Shown in pieces: positions 26,951-34,118 of a DNA stretch of 64,000 nucleotides. The notes under the pieces are model-generated. The model did not search any database. It had not been told where the DNA came from and saw nothing but the letters and a program-made list of their open reading frames with translations. The number at the start of each line of letters is the position of its first letter. The first letter of the stretch is position 1. The stretch is from Simiduia aestuariiviva (GTDB taxonomy: Bacteria; Pseudomonadota; Gammaproteobacteria; Pseudomonadales; Cellvibrionaceae). The stretch lies in assembly GCF_014192475.1 (NCBI RefSeq), contig NZ_JACHXZ010000005.1:32495-96494 (forward strand). The letters run 5' to 3'. The position numbers and the translations under genes are program-made.

Positions 26951-26968
26951 GGTGTAAGAAACTTCGAC
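26951..26968 (-). promoter_or_regulatory. Candidate PrsR-binding box, copy 1
   Basis: The - strand reads GTCGAAGTTTCTTACACC, which has dyad form GT-N2-AAG-N3-CTT-N2-AC. It ends 62 nt upstream of the -24 element. A near-identical sequence stands at the same distance before the gene at 27022-27663. This is the expected place for an enhancer of a sigma-54 activator such as PrsR. Confidence 0.65.
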
Positions 26969-26971
26969 AAT

Positions 26972-26997
26972 AAAAAAGGGCCCGTTAAGGGCCCTTT
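26972..26997 (-). terminator. Rho-independent terminator after PEP-CTERM gene 27022-27663
   Basis: AAGGGCCC at 26976-26983 pairs with GGGCCCTT at 26989-26996 across a 5-nt loop. On the - strand it is followed by six U residues. It lies 25 bases past the stop codon. Confidence 0.93.
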
Positions 26998-27021
26998 GAT
27001 TGGATCGCACGTGCCGCAGAT

Positions 27022-27663
27022 TTAGCTCTGCAGTGAGCGTCTGCGCGCTGCCGCTAGGCCCATGAGGCCCAACATAAACAGCGCTAGGCTGCCAACTTCT
27101 GGCACGCCGACAATTTCCATGGCTGTCACATAAAACTCTTCACCGGCATAGGCCATAGAGAACACCGTGCCCGCTTTCACAAAGAAGGTACCAATGCTAG
27201 TGGCGCTGGTGTAGCTGCCGATGGGCTTCTCTGAATCTTTACCTGCAGTTAAGGTGCTGACGCCATCGTTGGTGATGTTGATCCAGTCGCCCACCAATGA
27301 TTTGTCGTCATCGTGGTAGTTGTTAACCCATAGGTTTTTGATCCATACGTCGGCATCGAAGACAAAGCTGAGCTTTTCGCCGGTGGTGACATTGTCATCA
27401 CTGGCAGGGCTGCATTGGTCAAAAATGTCTAATACTTTACATACGCCTAGGCCACCGTAGCCGCTGTCCATGTAGGCATTGGCTGGGTTTTCGCCTGAGT
27501 TTGCGGTGATATCAAGGTCGCCCCACCAGCCTGAGTAGGTCAGCACGCTGTAGCCTTTTTCGTTGGCGTTTGCGTCTGCTGCAAAATCGAGCACAGTGGC
27601 CTGTGTTGCACTCGCGGTTATCGCCAGTGCTGCGGCAATAATGAGTGATTTAATGGTTTTCAT
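27022..27663 (-). CDS. PEP-CTERM sorting-domain protein
   Basis: A 213-residue exported protein starting at ATG 27663 with GGAAGG upstream. The signal peptide is MKTIKSLIIAAALAITASATQA. The mature part is acidic and aromatic (YSGWWGDLDITANSG, LWVNNYHDDDKS) with one Cys pair region (CKVLDIFDQC), and resembles other secreted beta-sandwich PEP-CTERM proteins. The tail VPEVGSLALFMLGLMGLAAARRR keeps the hydrophobic helix and Arg cluster but reads PEV in place of PEP. A near-consensus sigma-54 element and a shared upstream box precede it, and a terminator follows. Confidence 0.9.
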   Translation of the reverse strand: MKTIKSLIIAAALAITASATQATVLDFAADANANEKGYSVLTYSGWWGDLDITANSGENPANAYMDSGYGGLGVCKVLDIFDQCSPASDDNVTTGEKLSFVFDADVWIKNLWVNNYHDDDKSLVGDWINITNDGVSTLTAGKDSEKPIGSYTSATSIGTFFVKAGTVFSMAYAGEEFYVTAMEIVGVPEVGSLALFMLGLMGLAAARRRSLQS

Positions 27664-27725
27664 GTGCGTACCTTCCATGTTCGTTGCTTGTTTTTTGTAC
27701 GGGGTTTTAAGAACAGAAAAAGGAA

Positions 27726-27741
27726 TGCAGGGCGCGTGCCA
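27726..27741 (-). promoter_or_regulatory. Sigma-54 promoter of PEP-CTERM gene 27022-27663
   Basis: The - strand reads TGGCACGCGCCCTGCA; the -24 half is a perfect TGGCACG and GG/GC are 10 bases apart. The ATG is about 63 bases downstream. This is the closest match to consensus of the three. Confidence 0.87.
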
Positions 27742-27803
27742 CCCTTAATAATTTCATTTAAATCAAAGGGTTATGGTTTTTTGTGGCGGGGGTAGTTAGG
27801 CCT

Positions 27804-27821
27804 GGTGTAAAAAGCTTCGAC
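27804..27821 (-). promoter_or_regulatory. Candidate PrsR-binding box, copy 2
   Basis: The - strand reads GTCGAAGCTTTTTACACC, identical to copy 1 at 16 of 18 positions. Again it stands exactly 62 nt before the -24 element. The intervening sequences do not look alike, which argues that the boxes are conserved for function. Confidence 0.65.
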
Positions 27822-27884
27822 AGCGGCAGTCCGATGGTCACAACGTTGCGGCCATCGGTGCTAGAGAGGGCAGTATTTGTGGCG

Positions 27885-28286
27885 TTAATGCATTGCTTCG
27901 AGTTCGACAAACTGACTGTAGAGCCCGTTGTTGTCATAGGCGGCGATCTCAAATTCGTAGATGCCGTTGAGATCTTCAAAGGTGTAGTTGACCACTTCGA
28001 TACCCTCGAAGACGATGTAAGTGAAATCGGCATCGAACTGTTCGCGGTAACGAATTTCAAAGCCGCCAATTTCTTGGGGGAGCAGCGGGTCACCGTTTTC
28101 GCGGTACTCCGGTAGGCGCCAAGTGACCAGGGCCTGACCCGAAATAAAATTCACATCCGGTGGCGGTGTAGGGGTGACTATGGGCTGCGGAGTAGGTTCT
28201 TCCAGTTCAGCGTCTTCAGAGCCGCCTCCGCCACAGGCGATTAAGGATATTGCGGCGACAATAAGCAGAGTTTTTTTATAGTGCAT
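27885..28286 (-). CDS. Lipoprotein with fibronectin type III-like domain
   Basis: A 133-residue protein. The first 18 residues are a lipoprotein signal with lipobox SLIAC, followed by a Gly run, an acidic stretch and a Pro/Thr-rich linker (PTPQPIVTPTPPP). Residues 47-133 look like one FN3 domain: ALVTWRLP, GGFEIRYREQ, YTFEDL and YEFEIAAYDNNGL are the usual strands. There is no PEP-CTERM tail. No clear ribosome site precedes ATG 28286. It stands between a PEP-CTERM gene and prsR, with a long inverted repeat between it and prsR. It is probably an outer-membrane-anchored binding module; function unknown. Confidence 0.75.
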   Translation of the reverse strand: MHYKKTLLIVAAISLIACGGGGSEDAELEEPTPQPIVTPTPPPDVNFISGQALVTWRLPEYRENGDPLLPQEIGGFEIRYREQFDADFTYIVFEGIEVVNYTFEDLNGIYEFEIAAYDNNGLYSQFVELEAMH

Positions 28287-28355
28287 TTCGAAATTACTAA
28301 TTATGTTTTTTATTGATATTGTAATGTGGCGATTTAGCGGTACTTTGACAAGTGA

Positions 28356-28394
28356 TTGAGACGACAGTTAATTGCAGTGTGACTGACGTCTCAA
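28356..28394. repeat. Long inverted repeat between prsR and the FN3 lipoprotein gene
   Basis: Arms of 13 bases (28356-28368 and 28382-28394) pair with one mismatch, the outer 8 bases (TTGAGACG/CGTCTCAA) perfectly, around a 13-nt loop. There is no U-run on either side, so a simple intrinsic terminator is unlikely. It could be an operator or an mRNA hairpin. Confidence 0.6.
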
Positions 28395-28423
28395 GTAGCT
28401 GTGTGCATTGGCTATTTTAGACC

Positions 28424-29785
28424 TTAATGTTCGGCTACTTTGAGTTCGTATTTCTTGATTAGGTCATAAAAGGTTGGCCGTGTTATGCCGAGTAACTTGG
28501 CTGCTGTTGAAATGTTGTTGTCTGACATGCTGAGCGCCTGTGTGATGGCGGCCTTTTCGGCCTCACTGCGCACCTGACGCAGGTTGAGGCTCAGCTCATT
28601 GCTGGGGCGCAAGCCGAGGTCGTCACAGTTGATCATCTTGCTGTCGGCCATGATGACGGAGCGTTTGATTTTGTTTTCCATTTCGCGCACGTTGCCGGGC
28701 CAATTGTGGGCTTCGATTGCGGATATCGCTTCGGGGGTGAAGTCGTTAATGATTTGATTGTGCTCTTTGGCGAACCGGCGCTTAAAGTGACGGGCGAGCA
28801 AGACTTTGTCGCCGCAGCGTTCACGCAGCGGTGGAATGGCGACGGTAATTTCACTGATGCGGTAGTAGAGGTCTTCGCGGAATGTGCCCTCGGCCACCAT
28901 GGTTTCTAAATTTTGGTTGGTGGCGCAAATGACGCGCACGTCAACGGCAACTTCTTTGTGGCCGCCCAGGCGTTCGATTACGCGCTCTTGCAAGAAGCGC
29001 AGTAGCTTGGCCTGTAAATTCAGGGGCATGTCGCCGATTTCATCGAGAAACAGCGTGCCGTTGTTGGCGGTTTCTATCTTGCCAAGGGTTTGCTTGGCGG
29101 CACCCGTAAACGCGCCTTTTTCGTAGCCAAACAATTCGCTCTCGATGAGGTTCTCTGGCACCGCGGCACAATTGATGGCCACAAAGCGCTGTTCTGCGCG
29201 GGGCGACAGGTTGTGAATGGCGCGCGCCATGACTTCTTTACCGGTGCCGCTTTCACCCAAAATGCAGCAGGTGACGTTGGTGGGGGCGATTTTTTCGAGG
29301 GTGCGGCAGATTTTAAGCATGGCGGGATCGTTGGTGATCAAGCCGTTGAGCGGTTGCTGCTGCACTTCTTGCAGGCGCCGGTTTTCTGCTTCGAGCTGGT
29401 GGATGTGGAATGCTCGCTGGACGATTAGGTCTAGGGCGTTGGGGTCCACGGGCTTTTGGTAGTAATCGTAGGCACCCATACCGATGGCGGTAACGGCGTG
29501 CTCGTGACCGGTCTTGCCAGTCATTACGATGATTTTGGTGTGTGGTGCTAAGCGCAGGATATCTTGCACGCACCTAAAGCCTTCTTCGACGCCGTCTTCA
29601 TCGGGCGGCAACCCCAAATCCTGAATGACCACGGCGGCTTCGTGCTTGCGCACAGCGGTGCTGGCCTCTTCGCGATTTTCTGCAAATACCGTTTCGTACT
29701 GCTCGAAGTGCCAGCGCAATTGGCTTTGCAGCCCTCGATCGTCTTCGACAATCAGCAGGATGGGTTTGTCAGTTGAGTTGCTCAT
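28424..29785 (-). CDS. prsR: PEP-CTERM-box response regulator PrsR (sigma-54 activator)
   Basis: A 453-residue NtrC-type regulator. The receiver domain (1-125) has acidic pocket EDD near 14-16 and phospho-acceptor Asp56 in VIQDLGLPP. The AAA+ domain follows: GESGTGKE Walker A near 170, GAFTGA for sigma-54 contact, and LFLDEIGDMP. The C-terminus has a Fis-type helix-turn-helix (NISTAAKLLGITRPTFYDLIKKY). It overlaps prsK by 17 bases, so sensor and regulator are coupled. It is expected to activate the three sigma-54 promoters found before the PEP-CTERM genes in this window. Confidence 0.95.
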   Translation of the reverse strand: MSNSTDKPILLIVEDDRGLQSQLRWHFEQYETVFAENREEASTAVRKHEAAVVIQDLGLPPDEDGVEEGFRCVQDILRLAPHTKIIVMTGKTGHEHAVTAIGMGAYDYYQKPVDPNALDLIVQRAFHIHQLEAENRRLQEVQQQPLNGLITNDPAMLKICRTLEKIAPTNVTCCILGESGTGKEVMARAIHNLSPRAEQRFVAINCAAVPENLIESELFGYEKGAFTGAAKQTLGKIETANNGTLFLDEIGDMPLNLQAKLLRFLQERVIERLGGHKEVAVDVRVICATNQNLETMVAEGTFREDLYYRISEITVAIPPLRERCGDKVLLARHFKRRFAKEHNQIINDFTPEAISAIEAHNWPGNVREMENKIKRSVIMADSKMINCDDLGLRPSNELSLNLRQVRSEAEKAAITQALSMSDNNISTAAKLLGITRPTFYDLIKKYELKVAEH

Positions 29786-31865
29786 AGTGCGTGCGATTTC
29801 CTTGCGGCGCTTGCGTTTCTGTTGGCACGTGTACCGGCAGTGAGAAGGTCACTTTGGTGCCTTGCTCCACCTGGCTTACTACGTCCAAGCTGCCCTTAAG
29901 TTCCTTGATATATTCCCGCGATAGGTAGGCGCCAATGCCCATGCCTTTGCCCGATTTTGTGGTGTCAAAGGGCCTAAATAAGCGATTGTGAATAAACTCC
30001 CAATCCATGCCGCAGCCGGTGTCGCTTATGACAATGGTGGCGCTGTCATCGGTGAGCGAAAGTGTAACATGGACGCTGCCGTCTTCGTCCGTGGCATCTT
30101 GCGCATTTTTGATGAAGTGACTGATGGTCATGACCAAGCGCATCATGTCTGCGCGCAGGCTGTGATCGCCATGGGCCAAATCGCTGGTGAGAATTTGCCG
30201 GCCGTTTTGGCTTTCGCTGATGGCCTGTTTCACCGCGTCGTAAATGCGGACTTCCTGTACCAATTCGCTGCTGTTGCGTTTGAGCTTTTTCAGCAGGTTG
30301 CGCATGCGCTCGACGGAGTTGCTAATGGTGATGATGGCGTCGTCAATGAAATCGGGATTGCGCTTGTGTTTCTCCGCGTTTTTGACCACCAAGGCCTGCT
30401 GGGCGATGAGGTTGTTGAGGTCGTGAATAATGAAGGCCACCAGTTTGTTGTAGGTGTCGAACTGGCGGTTTTCTACGAGCTCTTCCGATTGTTGGTGCAG
30501 TTTTAAATAGCTGGCCAGCTGGCGGCCCGTGGTTTTCAGTAGGTCGAGGTCTTCCCAGGTGAGCGGTGTGCCGCTCTGCGGTTCGCTCAGCGCCATAAAG
30601 CCGATCAATTCGGTACCGGCAATGAGGGGGAAAATTAGCCATAGGCCATCGATGTTTTCCGCCCACAGTGGCAGTAATTCATTGTGTTGGCTCAGGGTTT
30701 GGTTGTCTTTTGCCGCCGGGAAAAACACCCATTCTGATTTGAGCAAGGTTTTGCAGAACGGGCTGTTGGCGGGTTCGCTGGCCAGGTGCAGTTGGCTGTT
30801 AAGCGCCAGTTGAAACACGGGCACAAAGTGGTCGGATTGGCGCACCCACAGCGCGCCGCCTGGCGCTTTGGTGATGGAGGCGGCGGCTAGAAATGCGCGT
30901 TGATTGGCCTCGTTGCCGTCTTCTGTGGGCATGGCTAAAAAATTGATCAGGCGCAGCCACTCAGAGCGGTAATCGTATTTATGTCGAAAGAGGTGTTTGT
31001 TCAGTTGTACGGATAGTCGCGCGCGCAGGCGCGATGATACGAGCAGCGTCAAAATTACCAGTGAGGCGCCAATCAGCACGATGCTGTAGACCACTGAGCC
31101 CCAGTTGCCGCTGTAGATCCGCACATAGTAGCCACCCAGTGCGAGCACCATGAACAGCGAGCCCACGGCCAACAGCGAGGTGGTATAAAACGCGATGGGG
31201 CGCGACAGCGCGATGCTGGCGGGTAGCGGGACTTGGTGACCTAACAGCTGCATGCCAATGGATAAGAATAACGTGACCCCGATGGATACCGCAGCCCGCG
31301 ATTGCCACAGCAGCGGGTCGAACTCTTGAAAGATGATGGCGTGACTGTAGAGGTAGACGTCGTACAAAAAGAGTGCCCCCAAACAGATGCATATCAGTTT
31401 GTTGGGGCGGTTGTTTTGAGTGGCGTAGCGGTACACCTGCTCTACGCCCACGAGGCACGCCACCGACAGCAGCAGTACAAGCCAGGTGGAAACGTGATAG
31501 AGCGGTTCAAAGCCAAGCAGGGCGGCGATCAATACGATGGCGGACACTGGCCAGCTCACGCCAAACAGGATGGCTAGGCTGGGGGGTAATTTGTGGCGGG
31601 TGGTGCCGATGAGGAGTTGGCGCAGCGCCAAGCTCCAAAAGGCGAAGTGCAGGCACTCGATGACCAGCACATAGTAGGCCGACAAATTGATCCGACTAAA
31701 GGTAAGAGCGATGGCGGCCATGTTAATGCCGTGCATGGCGGCGGCAATGGCAAAGCCCAGTAGCAGGCCATTCTTTTGCCTCAGCGTCATCAGCACGGTG
31801 CTAAGCACCCAAGCCAAGATGGCGGCACTCATAAACGCTGTGAGCGAGACTTGCGAGAATTCCAT
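29769..31865 (-). CDS. prsK: PEP-CTERM system sensor histidine kinase PrsK
   Basis: A 698-residue membrane kinase. ATG 31865 is chosen since MEFSQVSLTAFMSAAILAWVLS begins the first helix; the frame is open further upstream but the extra residues look non-coding. About eight to ten helices fill residues 1-290. A GAF-like region (about 310-460) precedes the phospho-acceptor His481 in FIIHDLNN. The ATPase domain has N-box FIKNAQDA, G1 DTGCGMDW and G2 GKGMGIGAYL. The architecture equals PrsK, which pairs with PrsR. The signal sensed is unknown. Confidence 0.94.
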   Translation of the reverse strand: MEFSQVSLTAFMSAAILAWVLSTVLMTLRQKNGLLLGFAIAAAMHGINMAAIALTFSRINLSAYYVLVIECLHFAFWSLALRQLLIGTTRHKLPPSLAILFGVSWPVSAIVLIAALLGFEPLYHVSTWLVLLLSVACLVGVEQVYRYATQNNRPNKLICICLGALFLYDVYLYSHAIIFQEFDPLLWQSRAAVSIGVTLFLSIGMQLLGHQVPLPASIALSRPIAFYTTSLLAVGSLFMVLALGGYYVRIYSGNWGSVVYSIVLIGASLVILTLLVSSRLRARLSVQLNKHLFRHKYDYRSEWLRLINFLAMPTEDGNEANQRAFLAAASITKAPGGALWVRQSDHFVPVFQLALNSQLHLASEPANSPFCKTLLKSEWVFFPAAKDNQTLSQHNELLPLWAENIDGLWLIFPLIAGTELIGFMALSEPQSGTPLTWEDLDLLKTTGRQLASYLKLHQQSEELVENRQFDTYNKLVAFIIHDLNNLIAQQALVVKNAEKHKRNPDFIDDAIITISNSVERMRNLLKKLKRNSSELVQEVRIYDAVKQAISESQNGRQILTSDLAHGDHSLRADMMRLVMTISHFIKNAQDATDEDGSVHVTLSLTDDSATIVISDTGCGMDWEFIHNRLFRPFDTTKSGKGMGIGAYLSREYIKELKGSLDVVSQVEQGTKVTFSLPVHVPTETQAPQGNRTHYEQLN

Positions 31866-32111
31866 AGCAATTAGTCGTCCGTGTCGCGAGGATGCCAGTG
31901 TACCCTGTCCCGTACACAGTACAAATGGCGCAGATAAACTATAGTGAACTTTAGTGCCAAGGAACCCGATTTTTCCGAAGGGAGCGGGGGCTTTTGGCGC
32001 GCTGTTGGCGTGTCCTGATGGGGTAAATTGTGGCTCGTTTTCTGTGGGCGGGCCTTGTAAAGTAGGGCCCTTGAATTCATCGATTCTCGCGTTAGTGATC
32101 TTTAAGCAGTT

Positions 32112-32984
32112 ATGGCCATAACAATTCTTTTGACGGATACGGGGTCCCCGCTGGGGACGGGCTTGCGACAGAAATTCGAGTCCACCACCTTTCGTTTTGT
32201 GTCTGATCATCCCGCCGACTTGGACTGGGTGGATCGCGCGCAGGTGAGTGATTACTTGGCCGCGGTTAAGCCCCAACTGATTCTCAATACCACCGGCTGG
32301 GGTGAGGGCGCGGCGGTAAAACCAGAATTGTTAGCCAGTGGCGCCGAGTGTCTGGCGCACTGCTTGGCGGGCAGTGAAGTGCCGGTTGTGCACTTATCCA
32401 GTTACCGCGTGTTTCATGGCGAGGGGCGAGTCAGTCACGGCGAGCACGATGAGCCCAAGGCGGAAACGGATTTATCGCGTGTGTTTTATCGCGCAGAGCA
32501 GGCGTTGTTGCAGGCGGTGCCTCATTCCTTGATCCTGCGGTCAAGCTGGGTGTTATCCACCGAGGGCGGGAGCTTGTTGGCCCGCCTGCTGGCAGATTTT
32601 GAGGCGAACAGGGCGACGGTGGTGAGTGACCAGTGGCGCGGCACGCCGGTATCGGTCTCGGATGTGGTGCGCGCCGTGTACGCCATTACGCAACAGATTA
32701 TCTATGGCGCCGAAAATTGGGGGGTGATGCATTTCGGCAGTAGCGATGTGTGCTCTGAATTGGTCTTTGCCAACAAAGTGCGAGATATGGTGTTGGCGGA
32801 CACTGGCCGAGAACTGACGCTGGAAGAATTGGAGACCCCCACCGACAACAGCGCGGTGTTGGAAATGCGTCGCTTGCGCGAAAACTTTGGCGTTCAACCC
32901 CGGTCGTGGCGACAAGGGTTGAAGCCAGTAGTGCATCGCTGGTTGGCGACGAAAGGTTTACTCAGTGAATCGGTCGAATCCTGA
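32112..32984 (+). CDS. RmlD-like sugar-nucleotide SDR protein lacking the catalytic Lys
   Basis: A 290-residue extended short-chain dehydrogenase, ATG 32112, divergent from prsK. The N-terminus ITILLTDTGSPLGTG resembles the GxxGxxG dinucleotide loop. HLSSYRVF corresponds to the Ser/Thr-containing strand of RmlD. Where RmlD-type enzymes have YxxxK, this protein reads Tyr136-R-A-E-Gln140, so the Lys is replaced. RTPVSV-type substrate-domain motif (RGTPVSVSDVVRAV) is present. It may be a dTDP-4-dehydrorhamnose reductase relative making a sugar for the EPS, or a non-catalytic paralogue. It converges with the PEP-CTERM gene at 32999. Confidence 0.65.
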   Translation: MAITILLTDTGSPLGTGLRQKFESTTFRFVSDHPADLDWVDRAQVSDYLAAVKPQLILNTTGWGEGAAVKPELLASGAECLAHCLAGSEVPVVHLSSYRVFHGEGRVSHGEHDEPKAETDLSRVFYRAEQALLQAVPHSLILRSSWVLSTEGGSLLARLLADFEANRATVVSDQWRGTPVSVSDVVRAVYAITQQIIYGAENWGVMHFGSSDVCSELVFANKVRDMVLADTGRELTLEELETPTDNSAVLEMRRLRENFGVQPRSWRQGLKPVVHRWLATKGLLSESVES

Positions 32985-32998
32985 TGACCGCTTTGAGT

Positions 32999-33658
32999 TT
33001 AGGTCAAGGTTTGCTTGCGTCCAATAACTAGCCCGGCGATACCTAACAGCATAAGAATCAGCGAGCTGGACTCGGGCACACTGGTGGTAAATTCTATGCC
33101 AGCAAGGTACCACTCGGTATCGAAGTCGGTTCCGTGCCAGCTTTCCACATCGAGTCGATCTGTCAGGAAATCAACTGCGGCATAGCCCGCTGCGTTGGTG
33201 ACCGCACTAGGGCCACACCCCACTGTGGTGGAAAGGCAGGTTGTCATGCCGGATACAGCACCGTGGTTGGTGAACCATAGGCCGGTAATGTGCACTGCAC
33301 TGGAAAACATCAGGCGAATACTTTCGTAGCCCACATTGTTGTCGGCAGAGCTGTCGCCAAGGTCAGCGGATTCCGCTGAGCCAAGGCCGCCACCACCGGG
33401 CACGATGTCGTGCCAAGCAACGATGTCGGCTTCGGTATTCCACAAATAGGCCGACACATCCAAGGTGACACCAGAACCACCAAAGTTGAACCAAGTGAGG
33501 GTGTCTGCACAGACGTCACCCGCCGAACACGCTGCGCCGCCGGTGGTGCTGTCGGGTGCGCCTTCGTAATTGGCATTGGACGAGTCAAAGCTGACCGTAT
33601 ATGCCATGCAGGGGAGCGTTAGCGTTAGCAATGCTAGAGAAAGAAATAATTTTTTCAT
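32999..33658 (-). CDS. PEP-CTERM sorting-domain protein
   Basis: A 219-residue exported protein starting at ATG 33658 behind AAGGA. The signal peptide is MKKLFLSLALLTLTLPCMA. The mature part has two Cys pairs (ACSAGDVCAD and TCLSTTVGCG) and a Gly-rich loop PGGGGLG, with many aromatic strands. The C-terminus VPESSSLILMLLGIAGLVIGRKQ is a sorting signal with PES instead of PEP and a reduced basic end. A sigma-54 element stands about 95 bases upstream of the start codon. It should be a substrate of the exosortase at 24425. Confidence 0.9.
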   Translation of the reverse strand: MKKLFLSLALLTLTLPCMAYTVSFDSSNANYEGAPDSTTGGAACSAGDVCADTLTWFNFGGSGVTLDVSAYLWNTEADIVAWHDIVPGGGGLGSAESADLGDSSADNNVGYESIRLMFSSAVHITGLWFTNHGAVSGMTTCLSTTVGCGPSAVTNAAGYAAVDFLTDRLDVESWHGTDFDTEWYLAGIEFTTSVPESSSLILMLLGIAGLVIGRKQTLT

Positions 33659-34062
33659 CACACTGTCCTTTTCATTTTTTGAAAAAGGGGCCTTACTGCC
33701 TTGCCCCGATGAGATCGCCTTAGCATGAGCTGCCGAGGCGGGCTCGTAATTTTGCAAAAAACTTACCAGCTGGGCGGGGCGTAGAAAAATGTGTGATAGC
33801 GCGCCTGCGATGACGGTTAAATAATGTCGAATTTAGCAGTAACCGCTGTGTTGCTTAGCGTGATGAGCGATGAAAAATTGAATTTTGGCGTGTCATTAAT
33901 TTTTATAAGAAAAGCGTTAGTTAAATGCAATTTCATTAATTGATGAACGGAGAATTGGTTAGTTTAAATGCGTCTAATGGGATTGGGGGTGGTGAGCGTG
34001 GTAATTTTTCCGGTGCGCGTAAGTTGTAAAATATGTTGACAGGTTGCAAGTTTTTTTGGCTT
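33659..34062. other. 400-bp intergenic region before the PEP-CTERM gene
   Basis: No coding frame is supported here. It holds the sigma-54 element at 33753-33768 and a weak candidate PrsR box at 33826-33844. The remainder up to the fabB terminator is AT-rich and I see no further structure. Confidence 0.6.
33753..33768 (-). promoter_or_regulatory. Sigma-54 promoter of PEP-CTERM gene 32999-33658
   Basis: The - strand reads TGGTAAGTTTTTTGCA, with GG and GC 10 bases apart and a perfect TTGCA -12 half. The predicted 5' leader is about 80 bases. Confidence 0.78.
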
Positions 34063-34097
34063 AAAAAAGAAAGGCGTCCAATGGACGCCTTTCTTTT
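34063..34097 (-). terminator. Rho-independent terminator of fabB
   Basis: Sixteen bases at 34065-34080 are the reverse complement of 34082-34097, giving an unusually long stem of which the tip must open to form a loop. U-runs on both strands make it potentially bidirectional; fabB ends 22 bases away. Confidence 0.92.
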
Positions 34098-34118
34098 GGG
34101 TAACGATTAATTTAAAAA

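Noticed and set aside
27885..28286. Lipoprotein as a fourth PEP-CTERM substrate
   Set aside because: The C-terminus lacks the PEP motif, hydrophobic helix and Arg cluster; it has a lipobox instead.
31871..32276. N-terminal extension of PrsK
   Set aside because: The frame stays open upstream but the added residues are not like PrsK, overlap the divergent gene, and a membrane helix starts right at the ATG at 31865.
33850..34062. Small gene or RNA in the AT-rich gap between the PEP-CTERM gene and fabB
   Set aside because: No start with ribosome site and no hairpin except the fabB terminator could be supported.
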